From: Methylobacillus caricis
GTDB lineage: Bacteria; Pseudomonadota; Gammaproteobacteria; Burkholderiales; Methylophilaceae
Direction of reading: 5' to 3'
Assembly (NCBI RefSeq): GCF_020532705.1
Contig: NZ_JAJAVD010000004.1
Location: 248,001-312,000, forward strand
DNA length: 64,000 nucleotides
Positions 43,701 to 53,667 of the stretch are shown piece by piece. Below the pieces are notes generated by a model. It was not told the origin of the DNA, did no database searches, and was given only the letters and a program-made list of their open reading frames with translations. How positions within the stretch are numbered: the first letter of the stretch is position 1; each line of letters begins with the position of its first letter. Position numbers and translations under genes: made by a program.

Positions 43701-45161
43701 TTAACTAGCGGACCCGCTATCGGTATTTTTTCCTTGGTTCATTGCTGGCTGATCCTGCCAGCCGCCGCCCAAGGCACGCACCAGGTCTATGCTGGCACGC
43801 AACTGGCTGACATTGAGGTCTAGCAATGTGCGTTGGGTCTGCAACGCCTGGGTTTGCGCCGTGGTCACTTCCAAGTAGTTGGCAGCACCTTCACGATAGC
43901 GGTTCATCGCGAAATCCAGCGATTTCTGTGCAGCATCTGCTGCGGACTTTTCCGCTTCCGCCGCAGCCTGGTAGTGATTCAATCGGGCCAGGTTATCTTC
44001 CACCTGCTGAAAAGCGCCCAACACCACGCCACGATAGCGTGCACCTGCCTCATCCAGCACGGCTTGTGCCTGGACAACCTGTGCCTTGCGGCGCCCTGCA
44101 TCAAACAGCTGAAACACCATGGAAGGCCCGATAGACCAGAAATTGCTTGGTGCATTCAACCAATTTCCCGTAGAAACGCTTTGATAGCCAAAGGCTGCGC
44201 TCAAGCTCAGCGCCGGGAAAAATGCTGTTTTGGCAACACCTACGCTGGCATTTGCAGCTTCCACGCGCCGCTGGGCCGAGGCAATATCCGGCCTGCGTTG
44301 CAGCAAGGTCGATGGCACACCCAAGGGAATCTGCGGCAAGGCAATGACATCCTGCTCGGAAGCAATATTGAATTGTGAAGGCGATTCACCCACCAATGCT
44401 GCAATGGCATGCTCAACAACCGCGCGCTGAGCCTTGACCTGCTCAAGCTGGGACCTGGTGGTATCAAGCTGTGTTTGTGCCCGGCTGACATCAAACCCTG
44501 GCACTATGCCGGCATCATGCCGGGTAGTGGTCAGTGATAGGGCCTTGGCATTGGCATCCACAGTTTCCTGCAGAATCTTCAACTGCTGGTCCAACCCGCG
44601 CAACACAATGAAATTGTCTGCGAGCTGGGCCTGCAGGCTCAAGCGGGCAGATTCAAGATCTGCCTGTGCAGCAGCAGCCTCCGCGTCACCCGCCTTGACT
44701 GTATTACGTACACGGCCCCACAAGTCCAACTCATAACTCGCCTGCAAACCTATGCTGTAAGCAGGGTAAGTCGGGGCAATACTGGCATTAGGCGGAACCA
44801 GGGGCCTGTTTTCAGACACCCGATTACGTCCGGCAGAGCCATTGGCAGAAAGAGAGGGGAACAGAGCAGAGCGCGACTGATCACTGTATGCCTGGGCCTG
44901 TTGATAATGGGCCAGCGCCGCAGCCAGATTGGGATTATTGGCAATCAGCTTCTCCTGCAGGGTATTGAGCTGGTCATCACCATACAGCGACCACCACTTG
45001 CCACGCGGCAATTGGTCTGCAGGCTGGGCCTGAACCCATGGTTGCATTTCCTTGTAGGCTTCGGCTACTGGCACCTCGGGGATCCTCAGCTCCGGTGCAA
45101 ACGAGCATGCACCAAGCAAGGCCACCAAGCCCAGGCTGGCTATCTGCTTGCTGTCCATCAT
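43701..45161 (-). CDS. RND efflux outer-membrane lipoprotein (NodT/OprM family)
   Basis: Trimeric outer-membrane channel of 486 residues. The lipobox LGAC gives acylation at C19 (MMDSKQIASLGLVALLGACSF). Two outer-membrane efflux repeats follow, with GLQASYELDLWGRVRNTVKAGDAEAAAAQADLESARLSLQAQLADNF in the first and LLQRRPDIASAQRRVEAANASVGVAKTAFFPALSLSAAFGYQS in the second. Its ATG overlaps the adaptor stop (ATGA). Last gene of the permease-adaptor-channel operon. Confidence 0.93.
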   Translation of the reverse strand: MMDSKQIASLGLVALLGACSFAPELRIPEVPVAEAYKEMQPWVQAQPADQLPRGKWWSLYGDDQLNTLQEKLIANNPNLAAALAHYQQAQAYSDQSRSALFPSLSANGSAGRNRVSENRPLVPPNASIAPTYPAYSIGLQASYELDLWGRVRNTVKAGDAEAAAAQADLESARLSLQAQLADNFIVLRGLDQQLKILQETVDANAKALSLTTTRHDAGIVPGFDVSRAQTQLDTTRSQLEQVKAQRAVVEHAIAALVGESPSQFNIASEQDVIALPQIPLGVPSTLLQRRPDIASAQRRVEAANASVGVAKTAFFPALSLSAAFGYQSVSTGNWLNAPSNFWSIGPSMVFQLFDAGRRKAQVVQAQAVLDEAGARYRGVVLGAFQQVEDNLARLNHYQAAAEAEKSAADAAQKSLDFAMNRYREGAANYLEVTTAQTQALQTQRTLLDLNVSQLRASIDLVRALGGGWQDQPAMNQGKNTDSGSAS

Positions 45162-46327
45162 GGCCTGCCGGCCTCCGACTTGGTTTCCGCATCTGCAACC
45201 CGCACAATCAGGCCATCGCTGATGTCATCTGGAGGACTATCCACCAGCTTGTCATCAGCATTGATGCCAGAACTCAGCTGTATGGTCTTGCCCAGATCAC
45301 GAGCAATGACGACCTCCTTGAGGCTCACCTGGTTGTTGGCTCCCACAATGGCCACATGCAAACCATCCTGACGCACAATAAGCGCACTGGCAGGAATGCT
45401 CAGGCTGGGAGTATTCGCGGGCAAATCCAGGCTGACACGGGCAAAACCGCCAGGCAATAGCTCCCCGTCAGGATTAGGTACCAGGAATTGGAACAAGGTG
45501 GTACCGGAGGAAATATCCACTGACTGAGAAGATGCCACCAGGGTAGCCGTGTAGGTCTTGCCAGGCTGTCCAGGAATGGAAACCTTGGCGACAGTCCCCT
45601 TGCCAATACTTGAAGCATAATTCTGCGGCACACTCACATACAGGCGTAACTTGCGGATATCGGACACCACAAACAGGGGCAGGCCGGCGGCACTGCCCAC
45701 ATTGATCAGGGCACCGATATCGGTGGAACGAGCAGTCACCACACCATCAAATGGGGCCACCAGCCTGGTGAAACCCTTGGTTGCCTGGATACGGTCCAGA
45801 TTGGCCTGCGCTGCCTGCAAAATAGCCTGCTTGGCAGCATGGTCACCCATGCGCTCATCCACTTCCTGGCGTGAGACAGAATCAGTATTAAGCATGGACT
45901 GCCAGCGCTTGGCCGTTGTTCCCGCCAACTCGGCATTGACCTTGGCGCTGGCTACATCAGCCTTGGCTTGCAGCAATTGTTGATCAAGGTCTGGAGTTTC
46001 AATCTCGCCCAGCTCCTGGCCGGTTTTTACCTGGGTGCCAATATCCACTTTCCAGCTCTTGAGGTAGCCGCTGGCACGGGCATAAATGGGCGCACGAGCA
46101 AAGGCCTCCAGACGGGCTGGCAGTTCCAGGGTGCCCGTACTGGTATCGGTAGTGGGAGATACCAGCGTGACGGTTGGCACGGCCTGTTCATCCGTCCATT
46201 CCTTCAGTTCCCGGCCTTCCTTGGCGCGCGTGGTCAGACCATAGGCCACAATCACTGCGGCAATAATCACTAGTACCAGACCGCCTCTACGCAGGGTACG
46301 ACGTGGCGCTGAACGATCAGATGACAT
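45158..46327 (-). CDS. RND efflux periplasmic adaptor (AcrA/HlyD family)
   Basis: Membrane fusion protein of 389 residues with an N-terminal anchor helix (GGLVLVIIAAVIVAYGL). It has a lipoyl/hairpin part (YLKSWKVDIGTQVKTGQELGEIETPDLDQQLLQAKADVASAKVNAE) and barrel domains (APFDGVVTARSTDIGALINVG). It joins the inner-membrane pump to the outer channel. A GGAGAAG site lies before the ATG, which overlaps the permease gene by 11 bp. Confidence 0.93.
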   Translation of the reverse strand: MSSDRSAPRRTLRRGGLVLVIIAAVIVAYGLTTRAKEGRELKEWTDEQAVPTVTLVSPTTDTSTGTLELPARLEAFARAPIYARASGYLKSWKVDIGTQVKTGQELGEIETPDLDQQLLQAKADVASAKVNAELAGTTAKRWQSMLNTDSVSRQEVDERMGDHAAKQAILQAAQANLDRIQATKGFTRLVAPFDGVVTARSTDIGALINVGSAAGLPLFVVSDIRKLRLYVSVPQNYASSIGKGTVAKVSIPGQPGKTYTATLVASSQSVDISSGTTLFQFLVPNPDGELLPGGFARVSLDLPANTPSLSIPASALIVRQDGLHVAIVGANNQVSLKEVVIARDLGKTIQLSSGINADDKLVDSPPDDISDGLIVRVADAETKSEAGRP

Positions 46328-49300
46328 TTACTTCTCCAATTGTAGTATTCGTTGCATTACTTTTGCGCTGCTTGTTGTGCACCATACTGAACACCACTGG
46401 AACAAAAACCAGGGTAGTAATCGTTGCAAACAGCAAACCGCCAATCACGGCACGGCCCAATGGGGCATTTTGCTCACCGCCCTCACCCAGGCCTAACGCC
46501 ATAGGCGCCATTCCTATCATCATTGCCAATGCCGTCATCAATACGGGACGGAAACGCACAAACCCGGCTTCTATGGCAGCCTCGGTGGCATTCCCCAGCT
46601 CCAGCAACCTCTCCCGGGCAAAGCTGATCACCAGCACACTATTGGCAGTTGCCACCCCCATGCACATGATGGCTCCCGTCAATGCTGGTACTGACAATGG
46701 CGTAAAGCTGGCAAACAACATCCACACAATACCGGCAATCGCAGCAGGCAAGGCGCTAACAATCACAAAAGCATCACTCCATGACTGGAAGTTGACCACA
46801 ATCAATAGGTAGATCAGTACGATGGCGCCCACCAGGCCGAACAACAAGCCGGAGAATGCGCTCTCCATGGTTTTCACTTGCCCCAGCAATGTCACTGTTG
46901 ACCCCTTGGGAACATCGGCAGCAGCTTCATCCAGGATATGGCGGATATCCTTGGCAACCGCTCCCAGGTCACGTCCCTGGGTAGTGGCATTGATTTGTAC
47001 CATAGGCTGGATATCGTACTGGCTGACCAATGCATTGGAGTTACTGCGTGTAAATGTGGCAAGTCCTCCCAGTATCTGCGGAGAGATGTCTGCCCCACTG
47101 CCATTAATGGGCAAATTCTCGAGGGCAGCAATACTGTCCATACGATATTGGGGCGTCTGCAGCACGATAGGATAAGAGACACCGTTAGCAGGATTCAACC
47201 AGAATGTGGGCGCTACCTGGCTGCTGCCTGCCAGGGTAACCACCATGTTATTGGTGACATCCCGTGTATTCAAACCCACCTCCTGTGCACGGGAACGGTC
47301 AATATCCACATTAATGACGGGATTGCGGCGCGACTGCTGTATGCGCACATCAGCAATACCGGGAACCTTGCGCATTGCGGCGACCAGACGGTTCGCATAG
47401 TCAAAATTGGCCTCCAGGTTATTGCCACGAATCTGCAGATCAATCGGCGCCGGCGAGCCGAAATTCAATATCTGGCTCACAATATCGGCAGGCGGGAACG
47501 AGAATGTAGTGTCAGGGAACTGACGCGGCAATTGCTCTCTCAACTGCTTGACGTAATCTGCTGTCGGCTTGTGGCCTTCAGTCAGGGCAATCTGGATGTC
47601 GCCATCTTGCACCCCCATGACACCGGTGTTGTTGTAGGTCAGGTTGATGGAACTGATCGGCAGGCCGATATTATCGACCAAAGTCTCAATTTCATCCCTT
47701 GGAATGATGTTGCGGATTGCCGACTGGATATTGGCAAATTTGGCAGCCGTATCTTCCAGGCGCGTGCCAACCGGCACCCTGACATGCATCAGTATCTGCC
47801 CGCCATCCACTGCTGGGAAGAAATTGCGCCCAAGGAACGGCACCAGGGCAAAGCTCAACAAAACAAAGACCATAAAACCCACAACGAATTTCTTGCGATT
47901 CTCCAGGGCCAGTTGAAGCATGCCGAGATAGCCTTCACGGAAATGCTCAAAGCGGGCCTCGAACCCACGCTGGAAACGTATCAGCGGATTGCTGGATGGT
48001 GGCAAGTTTGCTGCATTGCCATGCGCATCCGTATGTGGCGCATGGGGTTTGAGCAAATACTTCGCCATCGTAGGCACCAACGTACGCGACAGGATGAAGG
48101 AACTCACCATGGCAAACATGACTGACTCGGCCATGGGCACAAACAGGAAACGTGACACGCCCTCCAGGAAAAACATGGGCACAAACACGATACAAATGCA
48201 TAACAGTGATACAAATGCAGGCGTCACGATCTGCCTGGCGCCATCAAGAATGGCAGGCTCCACTTCCTTGCCCTGCTCCAGGTGCCAATTGATATTTTCT
48301 ATGGTGACCGTCGCATCATCCACCAATATGCCCACAGCCAGTGCCAAACCTCCCAGGGTCATGATATTGAGCGTCTCACCGATCATTGCCAATCCGGCAA
48401 TTGCACCAAGAATAGACAATGGGATGGAAATCGCAATAATCACGGTAGAGCGCCAGCTCCCCAGGAACAACAGGATCATCACACTGGTCAACGCCGCTGC
48501 AATACATCCCTCCAGGATTACCCCCTTGATCGCGGCACTGACAAAGATGGACTGATCATTAATGGGACGTACTTCCAGCACATCAGGCAAAGTGGGTTTT
48601 ATTTCCTCCAGCTTTTCCTTGATGCCCGCAACAATTGCCAATGTGGACGTCGCACCGTTCTTCAAAACAGACATCAATACCGAACGCGCACCATCAACGT
48701 GTACCAGGTTGGTTTGCGGCGGATTACCGTCGCGCACCTGTGCAACATCACGAATATAGATAGTAGCGCCGTTGACAATCTTGATCGGCAAATTTCCCAG
48801 ATCCTCCAATGCGGAGGGCGCATTGTTCAGTTGTATCGTGTATTCAAAATTACCGATCTTCTGCGTGCCGACCGGCAAAATCAGGTTTTGTGCAGCCAGC
48901 GCATTGGCCACATCCTGGCCAGACAGCCCTCGTGCCTGCATGGCGTCGGGATCGAGATCAAGCTGCACCTGGCGTGTTTTGCCGCCAAAGGGATAGGGAA
49001 TCGCCGCACCGGGGACTGACACCAGCCGGGTTCTCACTGCATTCATGCCGAGATCGGCCAGGTTCTGTTCAGTCAAGCCTTTGCCTGCCAATGCCAGTTG
49101 GAGGATGGGGACTGTAGAGGCATTGTAATTAATGATCAGAGGAGGTTGCGTGCCAAGAGGCAGCTGCCTGAGCGTGGTTTGTGAAATAGCCGTCACCTGG
49201 GCATTGGCCGTCGCCACGTTCACACCAGGCTGGAAGAAAATCTTGACGATACCAAAGCCGGTATAGGAATTGGCCTCAATATGTTCAATATCATTGACTG

Positions 49301-49523
49301 TTGTTGTCAGCGAACGCTGGAATGGGGTCATGATGCGGCCCGTAACCTGGTCTGGCGACATGCCAGTATATTGCCAGGCAACAGCAATAACCGGGATACG
49401 GATCTCAGGGAAAATATCTGTCGGCATGCGCAATGCCGACAAAATACCGACAATCATGATCAAGATCGCCATTACAATAAATGTATAAGGGCGCTTGAGT
49501 GCTACTTGTACAATACCTAACAT
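46317..49523 (-). CDS. RND-family efflux permease (AcrB/MdtB-like)
   Basis: Proton-driven pump of 1068 residues with 12 membrane helices and two large periplasmic loops. It opens with LGIVQVALKRPYTFIVMAILIMIVGILSALRMPTDIFPEI. The proton-relay aspartates are in GGLALAVGILVDDATVTIENI. It is a HAE-1-type pump for hydrophobic compounds rather than a metal pump (no CzcA-type charged helix motif was seen). The gene is first in the operon, ahead of adaptor and channel, unlike acrAB. Confidence 0.93.
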   Translation of the reverse strand: MLGIVQVALKRPYTFIVMAILIMIVGILSALRMPTDIFPEIRIPVIAVAWQYTGMSPDQVTGRIMTPFQRSLTTTVNDIEHIEANSYTGFGIVKIFFQPGVNVATANAQVTAISQTTLRQLPLGTQPPLIINYNASTVPILQLALAGKGLTEQNLADLGMNAVRTRLVSVPGAAIPYPFGGKTRQVQLDLDPDAMQARGLSGQDVANALAAQNLILPVGTQKIGNFEYTIQLNNAPSALEDLGNLPIKIVNGATIYIRDVAQVRDGNPPQTNLVHVDGARSVLMSVLKNGATSTLAIVAGIKEKLEEIKPTLPDVLEVRPINDQSIFVSAAIKGVILEGCIAAALTSVMILLFLGSWRSTVIIAISIPLSILGAIAGLAMIGETLNIMTLGGLALAVGILVDDATVTIENINWHLEQGKEVEPAILDGARQIVTPAFVSLLCICIVFVPMFFLEGVSRFLFVPMAESVMFAMVSSFILSRTLVPTMAKYLLKPHAPHTDAHGNAANLPPSSNPLIRFQRGFEARFEHFREGYLGMLQLALENRKKFVVGFMVFVLLSFALVPFLGRNFFPAVDGGQILMHVRVPVGTRLEDTAAKFANIQSAIRNIIPRDEIETLVDNIGLPISSINLTYNNTGVMGVQDGDIQIALTEGHKPTADYVKQLREQLPRQFPDTTFSFPPADIVSQILNFGSPAPIDLQIRGNNLEANFDYANRLVAAMRKVPGIADVRIQQSRRNPVINVDIDRSRAQEVGLNTRDVTNNMVVTLAGSSQVAPTFWLNPANGVSYPIVLQTPQYRMDSIAALENLPINGSGADISPQILGGLATFTRSNSNALVSQYDIQPMVQINATTQGRDLGAVAKDIRHILDEAAADVPKGSTVTLLGQVKTMESAFSGLLFGLVGAIVLIYLLIVVNFQSWSDAFVIVSALPAAIAGIVWMLFASFTPLSVPALTGAIMCMGVATANSVLVISFARERLLELGNATEAAIEAGFVRFRPVLMTALAMMIGMAPMALGLGEGGEQNAPLGRAVIGGLLFATITTLVFVPVVFSMVHNKQRKSNATNTTIGEVNVI

Positions 49524-49690
49524 TCGCGTGTTCTTGACAGAGTAATTTAGTCAGAAATTATCCGACACAAGAATGATTTTTGTTTCATCAAACCTGCCAT
49601 ATTCTTACTTATTCATGCCATTATGTCCCGATAGAGAATAGGGCTTTTGCTCATATCACGCAAAAACCAGCCGTATGCACCGGCCATCAA

Positions 49691-49724
49691 TATAAAAAGC
49701 CGCTGTCGCAGCGGCTTTTTATAT
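49691..49724. terminator. Bidirectional terminator after the MliC-like gene
   Basis: AAAAAGCCGCTG and CAGCGGCTTTTT pair around a three-base loop, with A and T runs on both sides. It lies 15-45 bp past the stop at 49738 and could also stop any transcript arriving from the other side. Confidence 0.9.
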
Positions 49725-49737
49725 TGCCAAACACCCA

Positions 49738-50118
49738 TTACTGCTTGGGGGCAGCCTGTGGCACTTTGCAGTTGGCAAATTCATGCTTGTATCCATCCTC
49801 CAGCTTGGCAATGTCGCCTTCTATCGCCAGCGTGGTAATACCGTTGCTGAATTGTCCCGCACCCTCAGTCTTGTTCAGCCCCACTTCACGATCGGGCAAC
49901 ACCAGCCAGGCAACGTTGCCTCCATCCTGTATCCGCACATAAAACTTGCGGCCCTTGTCGCACTGATACTCGGTGGAACCCGCAGGGCCCCTGGACGTTT
50001 TGGCTGCATCATCCTCACCAAAAGGCCAGAGGCTGAAACCACCACAACCTGACAACATGAAAGTGCTGGACAGCGTGAGCACCAAGGTGCGTAAAAGAGC
50101 AATATTCCTAATCGGCAT
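49738..50118 (-). CDS. MliC-like lipoprotein (C-type lysozyme inhibitor family)
   Basis: Small envelope lipoprotein of 126 residues. The lipobox LSGC gives acylation at C25. The domain after a charged linker has YQCDKGRKFYVRIQDGGNVAWLVLPDREVGLNKTEGAGQFSNGITTLAIEGDIAKLEDGYKHEFANC, which fits the MliC/PliC barrel with its paired cysteines. Members block host or environmental lysozyme. The match is by pattern only, so a moderate confidence is given. Confidence 0.7.
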   Translation of the reverse strand: MPIRNIALLRTLVLTLSSTFMLSGCGGFSLWPFGEDDAAKTSRGPAGSTEYQCDKGRKFYVRIQDGGNVAWLVLPDREVGLNKTEGAGQFSNGITTLAIEGDIAKLEDGYKHEFANCKVPQAAPKQ

Positions 50119-50200
50119 TGTTAAACCTTAATCAATTTTCCAGAAGCGCATTAACGTGCACCAGTCAGCTGGCAGTATAAACAATATGCCGTGACTAGAG

Positions 50201-52297
50201 CTAGCCTGCCCGCTTTATAGAGCTGCCGGAAAACCTTTCAGTCAAATGTTCGGCCGGCATGGGTTTCCCCAACCCATATCCCTGCAGCTCATCACACCCC
50301 AAATCCTGCAGGAATGTTTTTTGTGCTTCAGTTTCCACGCCTTCCGCAACAATCCTGAAGTTCAAGGTGTGGCCCAGAGCGATAATCGCCGACACGATAG
50401 CGCCATCGTCAAAACCGCCTGCCCCCAGATTCCTGATAAAACCGCGATCAATCTTGAGTTCATTGGCTGGCAGGCGCTTGAGATAAAGCAGGCTTGAATA
50501 GCCTGTACCAAAGTCATCAATAGAAATCCTGACCCCCAGCCTGGATATTTCATGCAGGATTTCCAATGTTGCCTTCACATTATGCATTGCTGTCGACTCA
50601 GTGATTTCAAGTGTCAGGCAGTGGGCTGGCAAGCGCCATTTGATCAAGGTGGATTTAACCACTTCCAGCAATCTCTCATGCCCAAACTGCAGGGCCGATA
50701 AGTTGACCGAGATGCTCCAGCTGGTATGGCCGGAGTCATACCAGGCAGACATCTGGCGGCAGGCCTCATCCAGGACCCAATCGCCGATTGGAATAATCAG
50801 GCCGGATTTCTCCGCCAGGGAAATAAACTGGTCAGGCGCCACCATGCCCAATTTAGGATGCCGCCAGCGCAACAAGGCTTCCGCACCCACAATATGCTCT
50901 TTATCTGCATCAAATTTAGGCTGGTAATACAATACAAACTGTTTGTTCTCTAATGCCACCCGCAAATCCAGCATCATATCCAGGCGGTTCTGGGTATTGA
51001 TATGCATCGATGCCTCAAAGAAATGGTAGCCATTCCTGCCAGAGCGCTTCGTGTGATACATGGCGCTATCTGCATTGATTGCAAGCTCTCGGTAGGTCTG
51101 GCCGTTATCGGGATGAATCGCAATTCCTATGCTGGCGGAAACCCTCAGCTCACGCCCGCTGCTTGTGAACGGCTGAGTAAATGCAAACACAATCTTTTCT
51201 GCCACAGTCGCGGCATCTTCCGGTGTTGCAGAATCAAGCAATACCACGAACTCATCACCACCTACGCGCGCGACTGTATCCTGGGCCCGCAGGATTTTGC
51301 GCAACCTTACTGCCGCCTCCACCAGCAGGGTATCCCCAACGTGATGGCCTAGAGAATCATTGATGGTCTTGAAACCATCGATATCAATAAACATCAGTGA
51401 AAAACTGCCGCCATCCCGCCTGATCTTGTGCAAAGCCTGATTGACCCGGTCTTCCAGCAAGGTCCGGTTCGGCAACTTTGTCAGCGTGTCGTGTAAAGTC
51501 TGCTGCAGCAACTCTTCGTTGACCTTTTCCAGGGAAAGAGCCAGCGCCGCCGTCCTGCTCTCCAGCCTTGAGTCAAAAATCGAGATTAACAGCGCTATCA
51601 CCAGGATGCCGCTGCCTCCCATGACAACCATGATCGCCAGGGCATCAAGGTTGCCACCATCAGTTGCTGCGCGACAAACGGTGCCAATAGGGAACTCTGC
51701 TGCTGCAATTCCTGTGTAGTGCATACCGCAAATCGCTATGCCCATGACCAAGGCTGCAGCAAACCTTGCCAATACAATATGCGGCACATGCTGGCGCAGT
51801 TTGAACGCAATCCACAATGCAACCGCTGAAGCGCCAATTGCAATGACAAGAGACAGCGTAAACAACGTGGGCTCATAGTTTGGCGCAGGATCCATGAGCA
51901 TCGCTGCCATGCCGATGTAATGCATGGAGGCAACCCCCAGCCCCATAATGACAGCACTGACCAGCAGACGCTTGATTGGCAAGGTTTCTTGTGAAACCTG
52001 CCAAAGCGCAAAACCGGAAACTGCCACAACGACCATCAGGGAAAGGAAGGTGATCCCAAGGTCATAGCCCAACGGAATAGGCAAATGGAAAGCCAGCATG
52101 CCAATAAAGTGCATGGCCCAGATACCAACCCCCATGGCAAATGCTCCACCTACCAACCACCAACGGGCGGCCTTGCCTTGGGCTGTATTGATACGCTCCG
52201 CCATGTTGAGTGCCGTATAAGATGCAAAAATGGCAACCAATAAGGAAATAACCACCAGGTTGATATCGTAGAACTCTTTTAACATCACAAAATTCAC
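50201..52297 (-). CDS. MHYT-GGDEF-EAL cyclic-di-GMP signalling protein
   Basis: Membrane protein of 698 residues. The N-terminal MHYT sensor (about 1-235) has seven or so helices with the motifs WAMHFIGMLAFHL, VASMHYIGMAAML and ICGMHYTGIAAAEF, proposed to bind copper and sense gas. The GGDEF domain follows with an intact ARVGGDEFVVLL signature, then an EAL domain with EALLRWRHP and the DDFGTGYSSLLYLKRLP catalytic segment. Both synthesis and breakdown motifs look complete, so the net activity is open. It stands alone between the MliC-like gene and clsB. Confidence 0.93.
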   Translation of the reverse strand: MNFVMLKEFYDINLVVISLLVAIFASYTALNMAERINTAQGKAARWWLVGGAFAMGVGIWAMHFIGMLAFHLPIPLGYDLGITFLSLMVVVAVSGFALWQVSQETLPIKRLLVSAVIMGLGVASMHYIGMAAMLMDPAPNYEPTLFTLSLVIAIGASAVALWIAFKLRQHVPHIVLARFAAALVMGIAICGMHYTGIAAAEFPIGTVCRAATDGGNLDALAIMVVMGGSGILVIALLISIFDSRLESRTAALALSLEKVNEELLQQTLHDTLTKLPNRTLLEDRVNQALHKIRRDGGSFSLMFIDIDGFKTINDSLGHHVGDTLLVEAAVRLRKILRAQDTVARVGGDEFVVLLDSATPEDAATVAEKIVFAFTQPFTSSGRELRVSASIGIAIHPDNGQTYRELAINADSAMYHTKRSGRNGYHFFEASMHINTQNRLDMMLDLRVALENKQFVLYYQPKFDADKEHIVGAEALLRWRHPKLGMVAPDQFISLAEKSGLIIPIGDWVLDEACRQMSAWYDSGHTSWSISVNLSALQFGHERLLEVVKSTLIKWRLPAHCLTLEITESTAMHNVKATLEILHEISRLGVRISIDDFGTGYSSLLYLKRLPANELKIDRGFIRNLGAGGFDDGAIVSAIIALGHTLNFRIVAEGVETEAQKTFLQDLGCDELQGYGLGKPMPAEHLTERFSGSSIKRAG

Positions 52298-52487
52298 TAA
52301 TAGGGATGAAGTTGTTACGGTTCATTGAGGCGCATCTTGAGGTGAGCCATTGTAAATAAGATATTTGGGGTAAATGACTAGCGAGGCAGCATCATGCAAA
52401 AGACGTGAGGGAGCCTGGCCCCAGGCAAGATCGTCAGAAAAATAGACAATCCTGAGGCAACTGCAAGCTGGATTTTATTGGCAATAC

Positions 52488-52507
52488 GGCATTAAATGAT
52501 TAATGCC
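52488..52507 (-). terminator. Hairpin after clsB
   Basis: GGCATTAA and TTAATGCC are perfect 8-base arms around a 4-base loop, 9 bp past the clsB stop. There is no T-run on the minus strand, so this may be a weak or factor-assisted end for the aspS-to-clsB run. Confidence 0.45.
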
Positions 52508-52515
52508 TGATCGTC

Positions 52516-53667
52516 TCATTGCTTTTCCTTATAGCCTACCAGCCCCATCATCAACCTCACGGCCATGTACACGAACAGCGAAAAGAGGCGCTTGAACACA
52601 TGCCGCCTGGACCAGTCCTCTGGGCGCACACGTACCGACTTTTCCGCAATCGCCCGCTCCAGGTCGGCTTTCAGTTCTGCATTGAACGCTTTGTCCTGCA
52701 CCATGATATTGGCTTCACGCGCCAGCAACAGGCTGAATGGATCGATATTGGATGAACCTACGGTCGCCCAGCGGCTATCGATCACCGCCACCTTGCTGTG
52801 CATGAAGCTGGCACGGTATTCATAGATTTCTATGCCATGATGCAAAAACAGGCTATAGACCTCATGCGTGGCAAACATCAGCCAGTATTCCATCCGTCCC
52901 TGCAGCAGCAGTCGTACCCTTACACCACGCTTTGCTGCCTCGATCAGGCCCTGACGGAATTTCTTCCCCGGCACGAAATAGGCGCTCGCAATGATGATAT
53001 CCACCCTTGCCTTGCCTATGGCCTTGAGATAAGCGCGCTCTATATCCCGCCGATGCAGCACGTTATCACGCACAACAAAAGCGGCACGTATCCCGTTGGC
53101 AATGAACACAGGGAATGGCAATGGGATATGCGCCTCCACCTGCCTCAAGTGCAGCCAGGCAAGGCGCCGCCAGAGATTGCGCACACTGGCATGCAGGGCA
53201 AATACGAGCGAGCCATCCACCCGCACTGCATAATCAACACGTGGCGCATTCAGGTTGCTCGGCACATTCATGTCGTCAATGATGTTGATGCCGCCCACAT
53301 AACCATGCTGCCCATCAAATACCGAGACTTTGCGATGCAACCTACGCAGGCGGCTACGCTTGAATGACCAGGCAGAAATCTTAGGACGGTAGAACATCAC
53401 CTTGATGCCGTACGATTCAAGCTCAAGTACATACTTGGGCGACAACTTGCGGCTGCCGAACCCATCCAGCAGCAAATTCACCACCACTCCGCGAGTAGCG
53501 GCCTGTTTCAGTTTCTCCCCTATGCGTACGCCGGTAGCATCCAGTTCATAGATGTAGGTCTGAATGTAAATCTCATATTGAGCCGCTTCAATCGAGGCTT
53601 CCAGCGCAGGGAAAAACTCTGTTCCATTCCGCAGCAAGGTGATGCGGTTTCCAGCCTGCCAGCGCAT
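52516..53667 (-). CDS. clsB: Cardiolipin synthase B (phospholipase D family)
   Basis: Membrane-associated enzyme of 383 residues that joins phosphatidyl groups to form cardiolipin. Both HKD motifs are complete: H111, K113, D118 (LHRKVSVFDG) and H290, K292, D297 (MHSKVAVIDS), each followed by the glycine/serine-asparagine element (VGGINI and VGSSNID). It lacks N-terminal membrane helices, as in ClsB. Its ATG overlaps the stop of the EEP hydrolase gene upstream, which is the usual ClsB (YbhO-YbhP) pairing. Confidence 0.93.
   Translation of the reverse strand: MRWQAGNRITLLRNGTEFFPALEASIEAAQYEIYIQTYIYELDATGVRIGEKLKQAATRGVVVNLLLDGFGSRKLSPKYVLELESYGIKVMFYRPKISAWSFKRSRLRRLHRKVSVFDGQHGYVGGINIIDDMNVPSNLNAPRVDYAVRVDGSLVFALHASVRNLWRRLAWLHLRQVEAHIPLPFPVFIANGIRAAFVVRDNVLHRRDIERAYLKAIGKARVDIIIASAYFVPGKKFRQGLIEAAKRGVRVRLLLQGRMEYWLMFATHEVYSLFLHHGIEIYEYRASFMHSKVAVIDSRWATVGSSNIDPFSLLLAREANIMVQDKAFNAELKADLERAIAEKSVRVRPEDWSRRHVFKRLFSLFVYMAVRLMMGLVGYKEKQ

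Noticed and set aside
46938-48125. 395-codon open frame on the plus strand
   Set aside because: Antisense to the RND permease, whose own frame is complete and matches its family throughout.
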